Of a DNA stretch of 64,000 bases, positions 61,136 through 64,000 are shown in pieces. The DNA is taken from positions 1 through 64,000 of the forward strand of contig JANRIX010000002.1 of NCBI GenBank assembly GCA_033764435.1, given 5' to 3'. Under the pieces are notes generated by a model, which did not search any database, had not been told where the DNA came from, and saw only the letters and a program-made list of their open reading frames with translations. How positions within the stretch are numbered: the stretch's first letter is position 1; each line of letters starts with the position of its first letter. A program made the position numbers and the translations under genes. Origin of the DNA: JAEUMY01 sp033764435. GTDB lineage: Bacteria > Pseudomonadota > Gammaproteobacteria > Burkholderiales > Usitatibacteraceae.

Positions 61136-62404
61136 ATGAAGAAAAAACGTTCCGCGCCGCAAGGCGTTCAGTGGAAGACCGGTAGACGGGAAGTCCTAGG
61201 TTCTCTCGGCGCCCTGACCATCGCCACAGTAGCAGGCGGCTGCACCACGCTTACTCCTCCGCCACGCAGAACTTTCGACGTCGTCGTCATCGGTGCAGGC
61301 GTCTTCGGCATCTGGACGGCTTACAAGCTTCACTTGGCGGGCCGGCGCGTGGCAGTCATTGATGCGATCGGTCCGGCGCACAGCAACGCCTCGTCCGGCG
61401 GAGAAGGCCGTGTCACCCGCTGCGGCTACGGCGATAAAGAACTTTATTCGGAGTGGGCCTGGCGCTCGATCAGCGAGTGGCAGACGCTGTCCGCGCGCAC
61501 CGGGCTGCCGATCTTTCATCCGCTGGGCGTGCTGTGGGTGCATACGCCGCCCAGCGACCTGGTGACCGCAAGTGCCCGAGTGCTTAAGCGGCAGAACATT
61601 CCGTTCAGCTTGCTGGACGCCGCTGCGATGCGGCAGCGCTATCCCGTCATGCGCGTGGGCGCAGAGGAGGTCGGGTTCCTGGAACCAGCAGGTGGTGCGC
61701 TGATGGCGCGGCGCGCCGTTCAGTCGCTGGCATCGGAGCTGCGCGCCAATGGCGTCACGTTTCTGTCAGGGACGGTCACGCCGATCCGGCGGGAGCAGGG
61801 CGAGCAGGGCGCATTGCGCGCCATCACCACCCAAAGCGGCGAGCGGGTCGAGGCCGAACAATTCGTCTTCGCATGCGGCCCCTGGCTGGATCGGGTCTGC
61901 CCCGACGCCATGGCGCGGCGTCTCTTCGTCACGCGGCAGGAGGTCTTCTTCTTCTCGGTGGACGCCGGCGCCACCGGTGCGCTGCCGGTCTGGGCGGATC
62001 TGCCGTTCTACGGAATGCCCAGCCTTGAAGGCCGCGGTTTCAAGGTGGCCAACGATACGCATGGTCCGCGCATGGACCCCGATACCGGCGACCGCCGCGC
62101 GAGCGCAGCGGGCGAGGAGGCGGCGCGCGCCTTCCTTGCGCGACGGTTTCCGTCGTTGGCCAAGGCGACACTGAGCGAAACGCGGGTGTGCCAGTACGAG
62201 AACAGTGCGAACGGTGACTTTGTCATCGACCGGCACCCGGGCCTCGACAATGTCTGGGTCGTGGGTGGCGGTTCCGGGCATGGATTCAAACATGGGCCTG
62301 CGGTGGGCAGCCATGTGGCCGAGCTCGTCACCGGCAGGGCGAAGCCGCGTGAGCCGTTTCTCATTGCCTCCAAACCGGAGCGCCAGGATCGGGCTGTCCA
62401 ATGA
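61136..62404 (+). CDS. FAD-dependent oxidoreductase (DAO family) with Tat/lipoprotein-like signal
   Basis: 422 residues. The N-terminus has a twin-arginine (TGRREVLGSLG) and AGGC lipobox-like sequence, followed by an FAD Rossmann motif (VVVIGAGVFGIWTAY) and a C-terminal GGGSGHGFKHGP. It resembles sarcosine/N-methyl amino acid oxidases but is apparently exported, which is unusual for the group. The ATG at 61136 was chosen over an upstream TTG. Substrate unknown. Confidence 0.88.
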   Translation: MKKKRSAPQGVQWKTGRREVLGSLGALTIATVAGGCTTLTPPPRRTFDVVVIGAGVFGIWTAYKLHLAGRRVAVIDAIGPAHSNASSGGEGRVTRCGYGDKELYSEWAWRSISEWQTLSARTGLPIFHPLGVLWVHTPPSDLVTASARVLKRQNIPFSLLDAAAMRQRYPVMRVGAEEVGFLEPAGGALMARRAVQSLASELRANGVTFLSGTVTPIRREQGEQGALRAITTQSGERVEAEQFVFACGPWLDRVCPDAMARRLFVTRQEVFFFSVDAGATGALPVWADLPFYGMPSLEGRGFKVANDTHGPRMDPDTGDRRASAAGEEAARAFLARRFPSLAKATLSETRVCQYENSANGDFVIDRHPGLDNVWVVGGGSGHGFKHGPAVGSHVAELVTGRAKPREPFLIASKPERQDRAVQ

Positions 62405-62474
62405 CGCCTCCCTGCACTGCTTATTGAGACTTTCATCATTCACGACAGGGCGAGGCACGCACGTTGGCTGCGGT

Positions 62475-62569
62475 CACTTCCCCCTTTGAAAAAGGGGGAC
62501 CGAGGGGGATTTCATTACCGGCCGCGCACAGAAATCCCCCCTACCCCCCCTTTGCAAAGGGGGGAGTGT
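62475..62569. repeat. MITE-like imperfect inverted repeat
   Basis: Two arms of about 39 bp face each other: CACTTCCCCCTTTGAAAAAG... (62475-62513) and ...CTTTGCAAAGGGGGGAGTGT (62531-62569). Each arm also folds on itself (CCCCCTTT/AAAGGGGG). The element resembles small mobile palindromes scattered in proteobacteria. It ends one base before the first ATG of the hemolysin III gene. Confidence 0.75.
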
Positions 62570-62570
62570 C

Positions 62571-63287
62571 ATGAATTCAGGAATACTCAAGAGCTGTCTG
62601 CCACCGTTTCATCACAAGAGTGTGTTGTACTGGCACTCATCCCATCGCAATCAGCAAGGCATTCCTTTCGTGTACTACGGTGAACGCTTCAACGGTTACA
62701 GCCATCTATGCGGTGTCCTCCTCGCCATCGCCGGCGCGGCGGTGCTCATCACCCTGGGCGCCATGCAGGGCGACGCGTGGAAGGTGGTGAGCTTTTCCAT
62801 CTATGGCGCGACCCTCATTGCGCTTTACGGCAGCTCGACGCTGTATCACAGCACGCGCGGCCGGGCCAAGGACATCTTCAGGAAGCTCGACCACAGCGCG
62901 ATCTATCTCCTCATCGCCGGCACGTACACGCCATTCACGCTGGTGACGCTGGGCGGCGGCTGGGGGTGGTCGCTGTTCGGCGTGGTGTGGGGGCTGGCGG
63001 TGTTCGGCATCGTCCAGGAGCTGGCACTGAAGAGCAAGAAACGCATGCTGTCCCTGTATCTCTACATCGGCATGGGCTGGGTGGCGGTCATTGGCGTGAT
63101 CCCGCTGATCGAGGCGCTGACCTGGGCAGGCTTCGCATGGGTCGTGGCGGGTGGTGTCGTGTACACGGTCGGCACGATCTTTTATTTCTACGACGAGCGC
63201 TTCAAGCATTGGCACGGGATCTGGCATCTGTTCGTGCTGGGTGGGAGCGTGTTGCACTACGTCGCGATATTCAATTACGTCGCCTAG
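62571..63287 (+). CDS. Hemolysin III/YqfA-family membrane protein
   Basis: 238 residues with about seven membrane helices and family motifs GERFNGYSHLCG, LYHSTRGRAKDIFRKLDHSAIYLLIAGTYTP (in part) and FKHWHGIWHLFVLGGSVLHY. The first about 33 residues have no family match; a GTG at 62670 (VYYGERFNG) or the ATG at 62571 could be the start, the latter being directly behind the repeat element. Function unknown (PAQR-like hydrolase/receptor fold). Confidence 0.9.
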   Translation: MNSGILKSCLPPFHHKSVLYWHSSHRNQQGIPFVYYGERFNGYSHLCGVLLAIAGAAVLITLGAMQGDAWKVVSFSIYGATLIALYGSSTLYHSTRGRAKDIFRKLDHSAIYLLIAGTYTPFTLVTLGGGWGWSLFGVVWGLAVFGIVQELALKSKKRMLSLYLYIGMGWVAVIGVIPLIEALTWAGFAWVVAGGVVYTVGTIFYFYDERFKHWHGIWHLFVLGGSVLHYVAIFNYVA

Positions 63288-63320
63288 CGCAGATTGACGG
63301 CTGACTTTGAACGGAGGTCG

Positions 63321-64000
63321 ATGATGGTGCTCCATCGTTGTCTGGGGTTTGCATTGCTCGCCGTATTGCCCGTTGCACATGCCAGTGACGAGCGCCTCGG
63401 CAAGCTGCCAGCGGGTGCGCAGAGTACCAACCTGGTCCAGGATGTGGGCGCCGAGATCTGTCGTGACCATGTGTTCGATCCGGCCAAGGCGAAGGTCGCG
63501 CTGCCCAAGGGGTTTCGGCTGATCAGTCTGGATGAGTACGCCAAGGGTGATCCCGATGCGACAAAGCTGCTGGCGCGAAACCCGACCCACGCGAATCATG
63601 CAGTCGGCAGCCTGTGCTTCATGTCAGTCGGATCATTCGTGATTGACGACAAGCGCGTGGCGGCACCGTCTCCGATGCCGATGGCGTTCTGGTGGGCGAG
63701 GGCTGAAGGCCCGCGCGATGCGCGCATGCAGGGCAAGGTGGAGTGGGTGCAGTTGGCGAGCTGGTATCCGAACAGTGCATCGGATCGGGCCCGTATCATG
63801 GCCACCGATCCGATGGCGCAGTTTGTCGAGATCCATGTCGCCGCGACGGCGGCGAATACCTGGCGCATGCGCCTGGTGCTGTCCAACGAAACGATCGAAG
63901 CGGAAGCCAAAGGTCGTGGCGACCGAAAGCCACGCAAGTCTTCCGGCCCTGGATTCATGTCAGTGCCGTTCTCCGGCGCGAGTGCCGGCAGCTTCTGGGT
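63321..64000 (+). CDS. Secreted hypothetical protein, 3' end outside window
   Basis: The frame is open from ATG 63321 (ACGGAGG at 63311-63317) to the window end, at least 226 residues. A signal peptide ends near VAHAS, followed by a mixed alpha/beta region (AEICRDHVFDPAKAKVALP; GSLCFMSVGSFVIDD). No family is recognised. It has two adjacent ATGs (63321 and 63324). Confidence 0.75.
   Translation, partial: MMVLHRCLGFALLAVLPVAHASDERLGKLPAGAQSTNLVQDVGAEICRDHVFDPAKAKVALPKGFRLISLDEYAKGDPDATKLLARNPTHANHAVGSLCFMSVGSFVIDDKRVAAPSPMPMAFWWARAEGPRDARMQGKVEWVQLASWYPNSASDRARIMATDPMAQFVEIHVAATAANTWRMRLVLSNETIEAEAKGRGDRKPRKSSGPGFMSVPFSGASAGSFW

Noticed and set aside
1..64000. CRISPR arrays, rRNA operons and insertion sequences
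   Set aside because: No regularly spaced repeats, no rRNA signatures and no transposase were found.

Overview
The window reads as betaproteobacterial (Burkholderiales-like), high-GC, densely coded DNA, with a break in character near 13.4-14.4 kb. The left part (1-13.4 kb) starts inside rpoC, whose protein looks Comamonadaceae-like. It continues with a divergent metal-response region: a MerR/CadR-type regulator (with ynfA downstream) faces eight minus-strand genes (CDF cation transporter, transglutaminase-like protein, CzcI-like protein, LspA, DsbB-like, DsbA-like, SCO and L,D-transpeptidase). DedA, alanine racemase and the adaptor of an RND efflux pump follow. The RND permease itself spans the break and is followed by a DUF2892 protein and a CsoR/DUF156 regulator.

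The right part (about 14.4-64 kb) carries many core genes: ppk-ppx-sixA, ssrA (tmRNA tag ANDDSYALAA), lrgA/lrgB-like genes, rsgA with a pterin dehydratase, an M48 protease, orn and glnS. Between them lie regulators (LysR x2, YafY/WYL, AraC, MarR), transporters, and several secreted or membrane proteins with less usual architectures: an FHA membrane protein overlapping a trypsin-like protease gene, a J-domain-like/trypsin fusion, a C13 caspase-fold membrane peptidase, a triple beta/gamma-crystallin protein, a WXXGXW protein with calcium-type repeats, and a His/Lys-rich secreted protein.

The most striking signal is a 12-bp palindrome, GCGAATATTCGC. I counted 23 exact copies (plus five one-mismatch copies) between 14,361 and 61,036, inside genes in all three reading frames and in intergenic gaps. 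By 4^12 odds about 0.003 copies are expected in 50 kb. I found none in the first 14.3 kb. This behaves like a highly iterated palindrome analogous to cyanobacterial HIP1 (GCGATCGC), but with a different sequence and host group; I do not know a published description of it. Its absence from the left part, next to the change inside the RND gene, also raises the possibility that the window joins DNA of two origins (assembly chimera or recombination).

The analysis was done by eye from the sequence and translations; no database search was run. Family names rest on recognised motifs, and start codons were moved inward where Shine-Dalgarno sites, signal peptides or gene overlaps supported it.
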